This document shows positions 32,594 to 43,633 of a DNA stretch of 64,000 nucleotides, piece after piece. Source of the DNA: Roseibium aggregatum (GTDB lineage: Bacteria > Pseudomonadota > Alphaproteobacteria > Rhizobiales > Stappiaceae). The DNA is taken from positions 124,001-188,000 of the forward strand of contig NZ_JABFCZ010000002.1 in assembly GCF_014692675.1 (NCBI RefSeq). Direction: 5' to 3'. The translations under genes and the position numbers were made by a program. The notes under the pieces were generated by a model. It did not search any database and was not told the origin of the DNA. It was given only the letters and a program-made list of their open reading frames with translations. The stretch's first letter is position 1. Every line of letters begins with the position of its first letter.

Positions 32594-33472
32594 ATGTTTA
32601 CAGGATCGATTCCAGCGCTCGTGACACCGTTCAAGGACGGGGCGCTCGACGAGAAACGGTTCCAGGATTTTGTCGATTGGCAGATCAAAGAGGGCAGCAC
32701 CGGGCTGGTGCCGGTCGGGACGACGGGGGAGAGCCCGACGCTTTCCCATGATGAGCACAAGCGGGTCGTGGAGCTGTGCGTCGAAGTGGCGGCCGGACGT
32801 GTTCCGGTGATGGCGGGTGCCGGCTCCAACAACACGGAAGAGGCGATCGACCTGGCGAAATTCGCCGAAAAGGCCGGAGCCGACGGTCTGCTCGTTGTGA
32901 CGCCTTATTACAACAAGCCGAACCAGGCGGGTCTGAAGGCGCATTATCGCGCGATCGACAACATGGTCGGCATTCCGATCTTCATTTACAACATTCCGGG
33001 CCGGTCGGTCATCGACATGACGTCGGCGACCATGGCGGAGCTGTTCAAGACCTGCAAGAACATCAAGGGCGTCAAGGATGCCACCGCCAACCTTGCAAGA
33101 GCGAGCGAGCAACGCCATCTGTGTGGTTCGGACTTCATCCAGTTGTCCGGCGAAGACATCACGGCGCTCGGGTTCAATGCCCATGGCGGTTCCGGGTGCA
33201 TTTCCGTGACGGCCAATGTGGCGCCTCGCATGTGCGCGGATTTCCAGGCGGCGTGCCTTGCCGGTGACTATGCCAAGGCCCTGTCGATCCAGGACAAGCT
33301 CGCGCCGCTCCATCAGGCCTTGTTCATCGAGCCCAATCCGACGGGCGCGAAATACGCCCTGTCGCTGCTTGGACGGATGGACAATGAGGTCCGCCTGCCG
33401 CTGGTGCCGGTTTCGCCGGAAACCGAGACGAAAGTCCGCGAGGCGATGACCCATGCGGGGCTGATCAACTGA
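32594..33472 (+). CDS. dapA: 4-hydroxy-tetrahydrodipicolinate synthase
   Basis: Condenses pyruvate with aspartate semialdehyde, the first step toward diaminopimelate and lysine. The 292-residue length matches E. coli DapA. Active-site features: T-T-G-E-S (about 44-48), YYNKPNQ (Tyr near 133) and the Schiff-base Lys in G-V-K-D-A-T (about 161). ATG 32594 has GAGG upstream and gives the family N terminus M-F-T-G-S-I; a long upstream in-frame stretch is not conserved. smpB follows 64 bp downstream, a pairing common in Hyphomicrobiales. Confidence 0.96.
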   Translation: MFTGSIPALVTPFKDGALDEKRFQDFVDWQIKEGSTGLVPVGTTGESPTLSHDEHKRVVELCVEVAAGRVPVMAGAGSNNTEEAIDLAKFAEKAGADGLLVVTPYYNKPNQAGLKAHYRAIDNMVGIPIFIYNIPGRSVIDMTSATMAELFKTCKNIKGVKDATANLARASEQRHLCGSDFIQLSGEDITALGFNAHGGSGCISVTANVAPRMCADFQAACLAGDYAKALSIQDKLAPLHQALFIEPNPTGAKYALSLLGRMDNEVRLPLVPVSPETETKVREAMTHAGLIN

Positions 33473-33536
33473 TCGGTCAAATGATTTGGCGAGGGCCGGC
33501 AGTGCCGGCCCTGGTCCACAAAAGGTAGCAGGAAGA

Positions 33537-34016
33537 ATGGCCCCCAAACGCGGAGGTCCTCCGGGTCGGACGATCATCTCCGACAACCGGAAGGCCCGTT
33601 TTAATTTCGAGATCGAGGAAACCTTCGAAGCCGGCATCGAGCTGAAGGGAACGGAAGTGAAGGCCTTGCGCAACGGCAAGGCGAATATCGCCGAATCCTA
33701 TGCCGCCGAGCACAAGGGCGAGATCTGGATCTACAACGTCTATATTCCCGAATACACCCAGGGCAATCGCTTCAATCACGAGCCGCGCAGGCCGCGCAAG
33801 CTGCTCATGCACAAGCGTGAGATCCACAAGCTTGCCGGCGCGGTGCAGAAGGAAGGCAAGACCATCGTTCCGCTCAAGCTCTATTTCAACGAGCAGGGCA
33901 GGGCGAAGCTGGAGATTGCGCTCGCGAAGGGCAAGAAGCTGCATGACAAGCGCGAAACCGAGAAGAAACGCGACTGGCAGCGCGAGAAGTCACGGCTTTT
34001 GAAGGCCCATGGATAA
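33537..34016 (+). CDS. smpB: SsrA-binding protein SmpB
   Basis: Partner of tmRNA in rescue of stalled ribosomes. 159 residues, the usual length. OB-fold core about 15-135 with the motifs [12 protein letters not shown] and A-E-S-Y-A; basic C-terminal tail K-R-D-W-Q-R-E-K, which enters the decoding centre. ATG 33537 has AGGAAG just upstream. A 9-bp hairpin (AGGGCCGGC/GCCGGCCCT) separates it from dapA but has no T-run. The ssrA gene itself is not visible in the window. Confidence 0.96.
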   Translation: MAPKRGGPPGRTIISDNRKARFNFEIEETFEAGIELKGTEVKALRNGKANIAESYAAEHKGEIWIYNVYIPEYTQGNRFNHEPRRPRKLLMHKREIHKLAGAVQKEGKTIVPLKLYFNEQGRAKLEIALAKGKKLHDKRETEKKRDWQREKSRLLKAHG

Positions 34017-34178
34017 GCCTTGAACAACCTGTGCGCAGGTTGTGGATATGATGTGGCTAATCCGGAGATTTCATTGCCCCGCAATCTCCAATTTCATTGA
34101 ACGATACTTGAACTTTCTGATCGAATCTCCTCCTCTGCATTGACAGAATTCAGGGTGTTGTTTTTTTGAGGGGGGATT

Positions 34179-34553
34179 ATGAACAGACAACTGTTGTGGA
34201 CAGTGCTTGTTCTGGTTTCGGGTCTGCTCCTGGTGACATCGGCGGAGGCCGGTTGCCAGACGCAAGGCTCGCGTTTCATGCTTCACCACAAGAAGCCGAT
34301 GAAAGCCTACAGTTGGATGTCTTCGAGTGGTTGCGAGTATTATTTTCGCGCAGGCGGACGGATGACCTTCACATCCGCGTCCATTGTCCGCAAGCCGAAA
34401 CACGGTGTGTTCAAAAAGACCTCGAGGTTCCAGTTTCTGTACACGCCGCACAAGAACTTCAAGGGCAAGGAAAGCTACTCGGTCCGGATCTGCGGCAAGG
34501 ATCTCCAGGGAAAAAACTGTACGGAACTCATTGTCGATGCCACCGTGAAATGA
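34179..34553 (+). CDS. Small exported protein with a single Ig-like domain
   Basis: 124 residues: signal peptide (1-24, S-A-E-A then G-C), then one beta-rich domain. The C-terminal half (R-F-Q-F-L-Y-T-P-H-K-N-F-K-G-K-E-S-Y) matches the cadherin/Ig-like repeat pattern usually found in tandem in large adhesins. Four cysteines in the mature part could form two disulfides. No known function; probably periplasmic or surface-bound. ATG 34179 follows GAGGGGGG. It is convergent with the thioesterase gene, 45 bp apart. The upstream gap (34017-34178) has two hairpins that may end smpB transcription. Confidence 0.75.
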   Translation: MNRQLLWTVLVLVSGLLLVTSAEAGCQTQGSRFMLHHKKPMKAYSWMSSSGCEYYFRAGGRMTFTSASIVRKPKHGVFKKTSRFQFLYTPHKNFKGKESYSVRICGKDLQGKNCTELIVDATVK

Positions 34554-34598
34554 TCCGGGAAACATTGACCGCCGCAGCAAAGCTGCCGCAGGGAGCCG

Positions 34599-35054
34599 TT
34601 ACCGGATGAGTAACCGGCTGAGTGCGGCGCGCATTTCCTCCCTGATCGGCGTCGGGCGGCGGTTCTCCCGGTCTACGAGCACATGGACGAAACGGCCCTG
34701 TGCGGCGGCGCTTTGTTGCCCCTCCTTGAACAGCGCGATCGTGTAAATCACCGAAGACGAACCGATCTTTTCGATCCCGATTCCGGCGGTCACAAGTTCC
34801 GGGAAGACGAGTTCGGCGAAGTACTGGCAGCCGGTTTCCACCACGAGGAAGATTTCTTGGGATGTGGCCGGCTCAAGCAGCCTTTCGTCCACATACCAGC
34901 CGTTTACGGCCGTATCGAAGAAGCTCAGGTACTGCACGTTGTTGACGTGGCCGTAGATGTCCACATCCATCCACCTGGTCGGAATTTCCCGGAAAACCGT
35001 GAACGCGGACCGGGTGAGGGGGACCGGTCTGGCCGGCTTGTCAGCTTCGCTCAA
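34599..35054 (-). CDS. Hotdog-fold acyl-CoA thioesterase
   Basis: 4-hydroxybenzoyl-CoA thioesterase/YbgC-type hotdog enzyme (151 residues). The motif T-R-W-M-D-V-D-I-Y-G-H-V-N-N (about 26-39) carries the catalytic Asp and the conserved H-V-N. Cytoplasmic; the acyl group is unknown. Its ATG overlaps the stop of the upstream alcohol dehydrogenase as ATGA, so the two are translationally coupled and may act on the same aldehyde/acyl pathway. Confidence 0.85.
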   Translation of the reverse strand: MSEADKPARPVPLTRSAFTVFREIPTRWMDVDIYGHVNNVQYLSFFDTAVNGWYVDERLLEPATSQEIFLVVETGCQYFAELVFPELVTAGIGIEKIGSSSVIYTIALFKEGQQSAAAQGRFVHVLVDRENRRPTPIREEMRAALSRLLIR

Positions 35055-36214
35055 AGGGCTGCCTCGTAGATCGCAAGTGCATCCGCCTCGGTGACGGGGC
35101 GCGGGTTGTTGACGAGAAGGCGGGTCTGTTTCATGGCGTCACTGGCCATTTTGGGCAAGTCGGCGGAAGTAATGCCGACTTCGCGCAAGGTGGATTGAAG
35201 ACCGAGCCGGTTCGAAAGATGTCCAAGCTCGTCGGCAAAGGCTTGGGCGCGGGCTCCCGGCTCGTCGACGACAGACAGTTCCGGGAAGACGTGGGGCGCA
35301 AGCGTTGCGTAGTCGGCGGCGGCGTACGGTGCGTTGAAGCGCAGGACATGAGGCAGGACGAGCGCATTCGACAGTCCGTGGGGAACATGAAAGGTGCCGC
35401 CGATCGGATAGGCGAGCGCGTGCACGGCGGCGACCGGGGAGTTGGCGAAGGCCATGCCGGCCAGCATGGAGCCCAGAAGCATGGCTCCCCGGGCGTCCTC
35501 GTTCTTGGGTTCGAAAACAGCCGTTTCGATGTTGGTGCCCAGCAGCTTCAGGGCCTCGACCGCCAGGGTCCTGGAGACCGGGTTGTTGTTCGCGCTCTTC
35601 GATGCATAGCCTTCGATGGCATGGACCATGGCGTCGATGCCGGTCGCAGCCGTCACGTGGGCCGGCAGTCCGAGCGTGAGCAGCGGATCGAGAATGGCGA
35701 GATCGGGCAGCAGGATCGGAGAAACGACACCGCGTTTTTCGTCGTCTTCCAGGGTGATGATGGAGATCGGCGTGACTTCCGAGCCGGTTCCGGCGGTGGT
35801 CGGGATCAGCATCAACGGCAGGCGGGGGCCCTTGGCATTGCCGATGCCCCAGGCATCGTCCAGATCCTCGCCGCTTGAAGCGAGCAGGGCGACAAGCTTG
35901 GCGATGTCGAGGGAAGAGCCGCCGCCGAAACCGATGACGCTGGTGGCTCCATGCTTCATCGCCATTTTCGTGGCCTCTTCCACCAGCCTGCGGGGCGGGT
36001 CGGCCAGCACGTCCTCATAAAGAGCCGTTTGGTAGCCTGCGGCCTTCAGGTCCTCCAGGCATCCGTCGATCAGTCCGCAGCCGACGATGCCCTTGTCGGT
36101 GACGATGAAGGGCCGGTCGCCCAGGAGACTGTCCGCATGGCGGGAAAGGGCGCCGGCCGAGCCGTTTTCGAAGACCACCCTGTGACTGGTATTGAAACTA
36201 AACGCCCCGATCAT
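35051..36214 (-). CDS. Iron-containing alcohol dehydrogenase
   Basis: Group III (Fe-dependent) NAD(P)-alcohol dehydrogenase, 387 residues. Nucleotide-binding G-F-G-G-G-S-S-L-D-I-A-K (about 97-108), T-T-A-G-T-G-S-E-V-T, and the metal ligands in the H-A-L-A-Y-P-I-G-G-T-F-H-V-P-H-G region (about 260-275) plus D-A-M-V-H-A. ATG 36214 has GGAGG five bases upstream. Substrate not predictable; aldehyde reduction or alcohol oxidation. Coupled to the thioesterase by a 4-bp overlap. Confidence 0.88.
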   Translation of the reverse strand: MIGAFSFNTSHRVVFENGSAGALSRHADSLLGDRPFIVTDKGIVGCGLIDGCLEDLKAAGYQTALYEDVLADPPRRLVEEATKMAMKHGATSVIGFGGGSSLDIAKLVALLASSGEDLDDAWGIGNAKGPRLPLMLIPTTAGTGSEVTPISIITLEDDEKRGVVSPILLPDLAILDPLLTLGLPAHVTAATGIDAMVHAIEGYASKSANNNPVSRTLAVEALKLLGTNIETAVFEPKNEDARGAMLLGSMLAGMAFANSPVAAVHALAYPIGGTFHVPHGLSNALVLPHVLRFNAPYAAADYATLAPHVFPELSVVDEPGARAQAFADELGHLSNRLGLQSTLREVGITSADLPKMASDAMKQTRLLVNNPRPVTEADALAIYEAAL

Positions 36215-36303
36215 CCTGTCCTCCCGCACATTTCTCAGCCCGATACGGCATAACTTCGCGTTAGAATGCAAGGGTGGGAGTGGTCCGTCGAGACCAATTT
36301 TGG

Positions 36304-36334
36304 TGAAAACGGTACGCCGTTCCGAAAACGGCGT
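36304..36334 (-). terminator. Rho-independent terminator after parC
   Basis: On the minus strand an 8-bp stem (36334-36327 with 36321-36314) is followed within three bases by TTTT (36309-36306). It lies 17 bp after the parC stop. Confidence 0.7.
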
Positions 36335-36350
36335 GATGAGGGTACGGACC

Positions 36351-38609
<2,259 letters not shown>

Positions 38610-38968
38610 ATGAAAACGAGTAACGGGATCGAAAGTTCGACGCAAATGATTTGCGCGGAATTCTGCGGTTTCTGGCGCGGTTTTCCCCGGTTTGGGCATT
38701 GGGTGCAACAAGTCCCGATACAATTGTCGGGACGGTTGTGTGCGATTTGGCGGCTGTTGCGGAGAATCGGGAAATTTCCAGCCCTACGGCTCCCTTGAGC
38801 CTTGGCGCGGGTGCAGGGCTGCGATGTCACGACAGACGACCCGACGTTACGTGAGACTAACGGGTTCTTTAAGATTTATCGGTAGGATTATCTGCATATG
38901 GCGGACAAAATCGCGGCTGCATGGGATGTTTTACAGCTGAGCGGAAAACTTTATTTGAGGCCACCCCG
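38610..38968. other. Divergent region between parC and the GGDEF-EAL gene
   Basis: About 360 bp without a gene. A compact inverted repeat at 38706-38738 (7-bp GTCCCGA/TCGGGAC plus outer CAAC/GTTG) stands out; it has no T-run, so it may be an operator or an mRNA structure and not a terminator. Both divergent genes must have their promoters here. Confidence 0.5.
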
Positions 38969-40972
38969 GTGAATTTTCGAAAGCTGAAATATCTATTTTT
39001 GGTCCCCAGCGGAGATCCGGAACTCACGCTGGCGCAATTTGATGCCAATACCAGACAGATCCCGATGATGTATTCTCTGCTGCTGGTCAATACATGGGCG
39101 CTGGTGGCAACGTTCTGGAATATCGCTCCGCCAAGCCTCACGTTCTACATCCCGCTCGTATTATCCGTCATGATTGTCCTTCGGCTGGTAACGTGGTGGC
39201 GGTCCATCTCCGAGCGGCCGGACATTGCGGTAGCTTTGCATTCACTGAAACGGACCAATTTGCTCGCGCCGATCATCGCCGCGTGTTTCTCCGCCTGGTG
39301 CCTGGCGCTTTATCCCTATGGAGATGCCTATGCGCAGGGACATATAGCTTTCTACATGGGCATCACGGTCGTGGGGTGCATCTTCAGCCTGATGCACATG
39401 TTGTCGGCGGCTTTCTACGTTACGGCAGTCGTCAATATCGCGTTCATCGTCTTCTTCGGTTTCTCCGGCAATCAGGTGTTCATGGCCATTGCCATGAACC
39501 TGATCCTGGTGTCGGTCGTCTTGCTGGTGATCGTTTCGATCAACTACGACAGGTTTGTTTCCCTGATCGCATCGCGCCGACAGCTCATGCAGCAGCAGAA
39601 CGAACTTATGCAGAAGCAGAAAGAAACGCTGGAGCTGTCGAACGAAAACTATCGTCTTGCCAATCTCGACAGCCTGACCAATCTGCCGAACCGGCGCTGT
39701 TTCTTTTCCGAATTCACTGAAAATCATGCATCCGCGGTTGCCGGAAAGGCACCGCTTGTGATCGGCCTGATCGACCTGGACGGGTTCAAGGCGGTCAATG
39801 ACATGTACGGTCATGCGGTCGGCGACAAGCTGCTGGTCTCTGTCGCGGAACGCCTTAGGGCTACCTGCCAGGGCGATCTTCTCCTGTCGCGTCTGGGCGG
39901 CGATGAATTCGCCATTCTGATCAGCCTGGAGCTTACCGACGAGAACATGATGCAGATCGGGCACAATTTGTGCACGGTCCTGGAGGCGCCGTTCAATCTG
40001 GCGGAAGCGACCCTTTCGATTTCAGCCAGCATCGGCTTCGCCCGGTGGCAGGACGGTATCGACTGCGACGACCTCTACGAGAATGCGGATTTTGCGCTTT
40101 ATTCCGCGAAACGCAGCCGAGATGCCGGCAGCACCCATGTGGTTCTGTTCGGCAAGGCTCACGAAGCCCGGGTCCAGCGGACCAAGCTTCTTGAAAAGGC
40201 TCTTAGAAGCGTAACGGTCGCCGACGAAATGTCGGTCGCTTTCCAGCCGGTCGTGGATGTGAACAGCGGTGCAGTGCTCGCGTTCGAGGCACTTGCGCGC
40301 TGGACCAGTCCGACCCTGGGGGCGGTGCCGCCGAGCGATTTCATTCCGGCTGCGGAGCGGGGCGGCCTGATCGACCGGCTCACGCTGATGCTGTTCCGGC
40401 AAGCGCTCTCCTGCGCGGCTTCCTGGCCGGGCGACATACGGCTGTCGTTCAATCTGTCAGCAGCCAACATTGCCAAGACCGACTATGTTCGTGGTCTTGT
40501 CGACGAAATTCATACCTACGGCATTGCACCGGAACGGATCGATTTCGAGATTACCGAGACCGCAATCATCCGCGACGTCTACCAGGCCCAGGAAGCGATC
40601 GCCGAACTCAAACGGAGCGGGGTCCGGATTTCGCTGGACGACTTCGGAACCGGCTATTCGAGCCTGAGCCACCTGCACCGGTTCCCGCTCGACAAGATCA
40701 AGATCGACCGGTCGTTCTTGACCAATATCGTCGAGAAATCCGCAGGCTACGGAATCGTCAAATCGCTGCTCAACCTGTCCAGGGACATGAATATCGGCTG
40801 TGTCATCGAAGGCGTGGAAACGGAAGAGGAACTGGCCATTGTCCGTAGCCTCGGCGGCGAGATGGTCCAGGGCTATTATTTTTCCAGGCCGATTTCGGGC
40901 GATGCGGTTCCCGCATATCTGGCAAGCAGCGATGGCGGCATTTCACAAGAGCCGGCGGTGAGCCGGGCCTGA
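38969..40972 (+). CDS. Membrane GGDEF-EAL protein (c-di-GMP turnover)
   Basis: 667 residues: about six transmembrane segments (35-192), a Gln/Glu-rich coiled coil (200-230), a GGDEF domain with intact GGDEF at 310-314, and an EAL domain with EAL at 440-442, D-D-F-G-T-G-Y-S-S-L and the later E-G-V-E. Both catalytic sites look complete, so it could make and degrade c-di-GMP. I see no RxxD inhibitory site just before GGDEF. Start: GTG 38969 has TGAGG eight bases upstream; an ATG at 38921 has none. It is on the opposite strand from the parC-recO block around it. Confidence 0.88.
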   Translation: MNFRKLKYLFLVPSGDPELTLAQFDANTRQIPMMYSLLLVNTWALVATFWNIAPPSLTFYIPLVLSVMIVLRLVTWWRSISERPDIAVALHSLKRTNLLAPIIAACFSAWCLALYPYGDAYAQGHIAFYMGITVVGCIFSLMHMLSAAFYVTAVVNIAFIVFFGFSGNQVFMAIAMNLILVSVVLLVIVSINYDRFVSLIASRRQLMQQQNELMQKQKETLELSNENYRLANLDSLTNLPNRRCFFSEFTENHASAVAGKAPLVIGLIDLDGFKAVNDMYGHAVGDKLLVSVAERLRATCQGDLLLSRLGGDEFAILISLELTDENMMQIGHNLCTVLEAPFNLAEATLSISASIGFARWQDGIDCDDLYENADFALYSAKRSRDAGSTHVVLFGKAHEARVQRTKLLEKALRSVTVADEMSVAFQPVVDVNSGAVLAFEALARWTSPTLGAVPPSDFIPAAERGGLIDRLTLMLFRQALSCAASWPGDIRLSFNLSAANIAKTDYVRGLVDEIHTYGIAPERIDFEITETAIIRDVYQAQEAIAELKRSGVRISLDDFGTGYSSLSHLHRFPLDKIKIDRSFLTNIVEKSAGYGIVKSLLNLSRDMNIGCVIEGVETEEELAIVRSLGGEMVQGYYFSRPISGDAVPAYLASSDGGISQEPAVSRA

Positions 40973-41002
40973 ATGCCAACAGGGCCCGGATCCGACTCCG
41001 GC

Positions 41003-41773
41003 CTATCCGGTCGTGTCGAAATTCCACGGAAATTCAGCCCGGTATTTCTTCTCCAGCGCTGCAATCAGGCCGGCCCGCAGATCCCCTGTTTTTAGCCCTC
41101 TCGGCTCGTAGATGTTGCGGCTCAGGAAAAAATCGGTCAGCCGGAATCCGTCGAGGAGATCCCGATAGGTGATCTCGCTGCCCGGCTGTCGCTGGCCTTC
41201 GGCCAGGAACGGGGGCAGGGGAAGCAGTTTGTCGCGATAGGGTTCTCCGGCCTCCCGGCTGACGGCGCGGGCCGATTTCGGCGAGACCCAGGCCAGGTCT
41301 TCCCGCGTTCCTGTTGCCGCACAGGTGGTGAGATCGAGACCGAAACCGAGGTCGTTCAAAAGTTCCAGCTCGAAGCGGATAATCAGCGGGCCGGCAACAT
41401 CGAACCGGTCGAGGTGGTCGAGCACCACCTTGAAGGCCTCGTAGAGCCTTGCATGGGGATCGCGCTCCGGCAGGAGGCGGATGAGGCCGGCCAGATGCTG
41501 GACGCCGTGCAGGCCGATGGATGAGGCCATCAGTTCGGCAGCGCGCGAGCGGATCGGGTCGACGGTAAAAACGCCTAAATGATCCGCCAGCCGCGCGCGC
41601 CAGGTCACCTGCACCTCGTTGCCCGGCTGGAGCATCGGCTGCCGTCGGCGGGACCGCCCGCCGCGCACCAGTCCCAGATGCCGGCCGCGCTCCGCCGTCA
41701 TCACCTCAAGAATGACGTCGGCCTCGCCGTGCTTGCGGGCTCCCAGAATGATTGCTTCGCCGGTCCATTCCAT
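41003..41773 (-). CDS. recO: DNA repair protein RecO
   Basis: RecFOR-pathway protein that loads RecA onto SSB-coated DNA. 256 residues: N-terminal OB fold (about 1-80, M-E-W-T-G-E-A-I-I-L) and helical C-terminal domain. The zinc cysteines of some RecO proteins are reduced here to a single Cys near T-T-C-A-A. It follows era by 137 bp, with a REP-like palindrome in the gap. Last gene of the lepB-rnc-era-recO series. Confidence 0.92.
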   Translation of the reverse strand: MEWTGEAIILGARKHGEADVILEVMTAERGRHLGLVRGGRSRRRQPMLQPGNEVQVTWRARLADHLGVFTVDPIRSRAAELMASSIGLHGVQHLAGLIRLLPERDPHARLYEAFKVVLDHLDRFDVAGPLIIRFELELLNDLGFGLDLTTCAATGTREDLAWVSPKSARAVSREAGEPYRDKLLPLPPFLAEGQRQPGSEITYRDLLDGFRLTDFFLSRNIYEPRGLKTGDLRAGLIAALEKKYRAEFPWNFDTTG

Positions 41774-41865
41774 CGGGCAAGTTTATACGATTCCGGAAGG
41801 GGGAAGAGGGGAAGTTCTTTGCCATGAGAGGGGCAGGGCGATTGCACTTGGAAAGGCGCAAGCTC

Positions 41866-41883
41866 CCTCTCCCATGGGAGAGG
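41866..41883. repeat. REP-like palindrome between era and recO
   Basis: CCTCTCCC and GGGAGAGG face each other across two bases. Short palindromes of this CCTCTCCC type recur in intergenic DNA of many alphaproteobacteria. Only this copy is seen here. Confidence 0.5.
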
Positions 41884-41910
41884 TGACTGGAGTTCGCCGC
41901 TTGAGGGCTT

Positions 41911-42864
41911 CTAGCGCGGGAACTCCAGGCCCATTTCCCGGTAGCGTTCCGGGTCGTCGGCCCAGTTCTCGCGTACCTTCACGAACAGGAACAGGTGTAC
42001 GGGGGCGTCGATGATTTCGGCGAGTTCCTCGCGGGAAGCCTTGGAGATCGCCTTGATGGTCTGGCCCTTCTTGCCGAGCACGATGCTCTTCTGGCTGTCG
42101 CGCTCCACATAGATGGTCTGCTCGATGCGCACGGAGCCGTCCTTGCGCTCCTGCCACTGTTCCGTTTCCACCGTGGAGATATAGGGCAGCTCTTGGTGCA
42201 GGCGTTCGAACAGCTTTTCCCGGGTGATTTCGGCCGCAAGGATGCGCAAGGGCAGGTCGGACGGCTGGTCTTCCGGATAGAGCCACGGGCCTTCGGGAAC
42301 CTGTGCTGCGAAATAGTCCAGGATCGCATCGACCCCGTCGCCGTTCAGGGCGGAGACCATGAAGGTCTCGTCGAACGGGATGATCTCGTTGGCGGCCTTC
42401 GCCAGTTCCAGCAGCCTGTCGCGCTTGGCAACGTCGATCTTGTTCAGGATCAGCACTTTCGGCGTCTTGATGTCGGCAAGCCGCTGCATGATGGCTTCGG
42501 CTTCCTCGTCCAGCCCCTTGCGGGCATCGATCAGGAGGGCGATCACATCGGCGTCCCGGGCGCCGCCCCAGGCGGTATCGACCATCGCCCGATCGAGACG
42601 CCGCTTGGGCTGGAAAATGCCCGGCGTGTCGACGAAGACGAGCTGTGCCTTGTCGTGCATGGCGATGCCGCGCACGATCGCCCGTGTCGTCTGCACCTTG
42701 TGGGTCACGATGGAGACCTTGGTGCCGACGAGCTGGTTGATAAGGGTGGACTTGCCGGCATTCGGCGCGCCGATCAGGGCGATGAAGCCCGCGCGCGTGT
42801 CGGCCGGCATAGGGGCTGCCGCTTCGGGAAGAGGCATGTCGAACCGCGGGCTTGCCTGCGGCAT
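41911..42864 (-). CDS. era: GTPase Era
   Basis: Ribosome-associated GTPase needed for 16S rRNA 3' maturation and 30S assembly. 317 residues. G1 GAPNAGKST (about 31-39), G3 D-T-P-G, G4 N-K-I-D, and a C-terminal KH domain (about 225-305, V-L-G-K-K-G-Q-T-I-K). The ATG at 42864 gives an N terminus close to the family's. A TTG seven codons earlier overlaps the rnc stop (TTGA) with AGGA before it and could be the true coupled start. The longer open frame upstream is rnc in another frame. Confidence 0.95.
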   Translation of the reverse strand: MPQASPRFDMPLPEAAAPMPADTRAGFIALIGAPNAGKSTLINQLVGTKVSIVTHKVQTTRAIVRGIAMHDKAQLVFVDTPGIFQPKRRLDRAMVDTAWGGARDADVIALLIDARKGLDEEAEAIMQRLADIKTPKVLILNKIDVAKRDRLLELAKAANEIIPFDETFMVSALNGDGVDAILDYFAAQVPEGPWLYPEDQPSDLPLRILAAEITREKLFERLHQELPYISTVETEQWQERKDGSVRIEQTIYVERDSQKSIVLGKKGQTIKAISKASREELAEIIDAPVHLFLFVKVRENWADDPERYREMGLEFPR

Positions 42865-42881
42865 GTCATCGTCGTCGGAGT

Positions 42882-43595
42882 TCAAGTCCTGTCCTGTTCT
42901 TTCCAAACGCCTTCCCGGCGGAGCACGGCTTCGGCGGCGGCCTGTTCGGCGATCCGTTTGGACCCGCCCTGGCCTTCGCCGGAGGCAATTCCCTTCACAT
43001 TGACGCCGACCACGAAACTGGGGGCGTGGTCCGGGCCCTCGCGGCTGATCACATCGTATTTCGGTGTCGGCAGCCCGCGCGACTGGGCCCACTCCTGCAG
43101 GGTGGTCTTGGCATCCCGCAAGGGGCCGGACCACGATAGCATACGCGGTTCCCAAAGGCGTCTGACGAATTTTTCGGCATCCGCAAAGCCGCCGTCCAGA
43201 TAGATCGCCGCAATCACCGCCTCGCAAATATCGGCCAGCAGGGCCGTCTTCTTGCGGCCGCCGGTCTGGGCCTCGCTCTGGCCGATGCGCATGGCTTCGC
43301 CGAGGCCGAGTTCACTGGCGATTTCCGCGCAGGTTTCCCGCTTGACCATGTGATTGAAGCGGCGGGCAAGCTCGCCTTCGTCCGCATTCGGGAAATGATT
43401 GTGCAGCATGCCGGCGACGACGAGGCCGAGCACCCGGTCCCCCAGGAATTCCAGACGCTGGTAGCTGTTTGTCACGCTGTCGGTCGGAGCGAGCGCGCTG
43501 GCGTGGGTCAGGGCCACGTTCAGCAACTCCGGATCCTTGAATTCATGTTGAAGGCGTCGGGCCAGTTCGAACATGGCCTGTGAGCTTGCCGCCAT
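42882..43595 (-). CDS. rnc: Ribonuclease III
   Basis: Double-strand RNA endonuclease for rRNA and mRNA processing. 237 residues: endonuclease domain (about 10-150) with the signature R-L-E-F-L-G-D-R-V-L-G and the later acidic residues A-D-I-C-E-A-V; double-stranded RNA-binding domain (about 160-230, with G-S-K-R-I-A-E-Q-A-A-A). ATG 43595 has AAGGA upstream. It sits between lepB (38 bp gap) and era, the classic lep operon order. Confidence 0.95.
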   Translation of the reverse strand: MAASSQAMFELARRLQHEFKDPELLNVALTHASALAPTDSVTNSYQRLEFLGDRVLGLVVAGMLHNHFPNADEGELARRFNHMVKRETCAEIASELGLGEAMRIGQSEAQTGGRKKTALLADICEAVIAAIYLDGGFADAEKFVRRLWEPRMLSWSGPLRDAKTTLQEWAQSRGLPTPKYDVISREGPDHAPSFVVGVNVKGIASGEGQGGSKRIAEQAAAEAVLRREGVWKEQDRT

Positions 43596-43633
43596 TTTTT
43601 TTCCTTGCGCCGCGTCAGACCGGTTTGGCCGGC

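Noticed and set aside
42865..43227. Long N-terminal extension of Era
   Set aside because: The extra 121 codons are the rnc gene in another frame and do not resemble Era.
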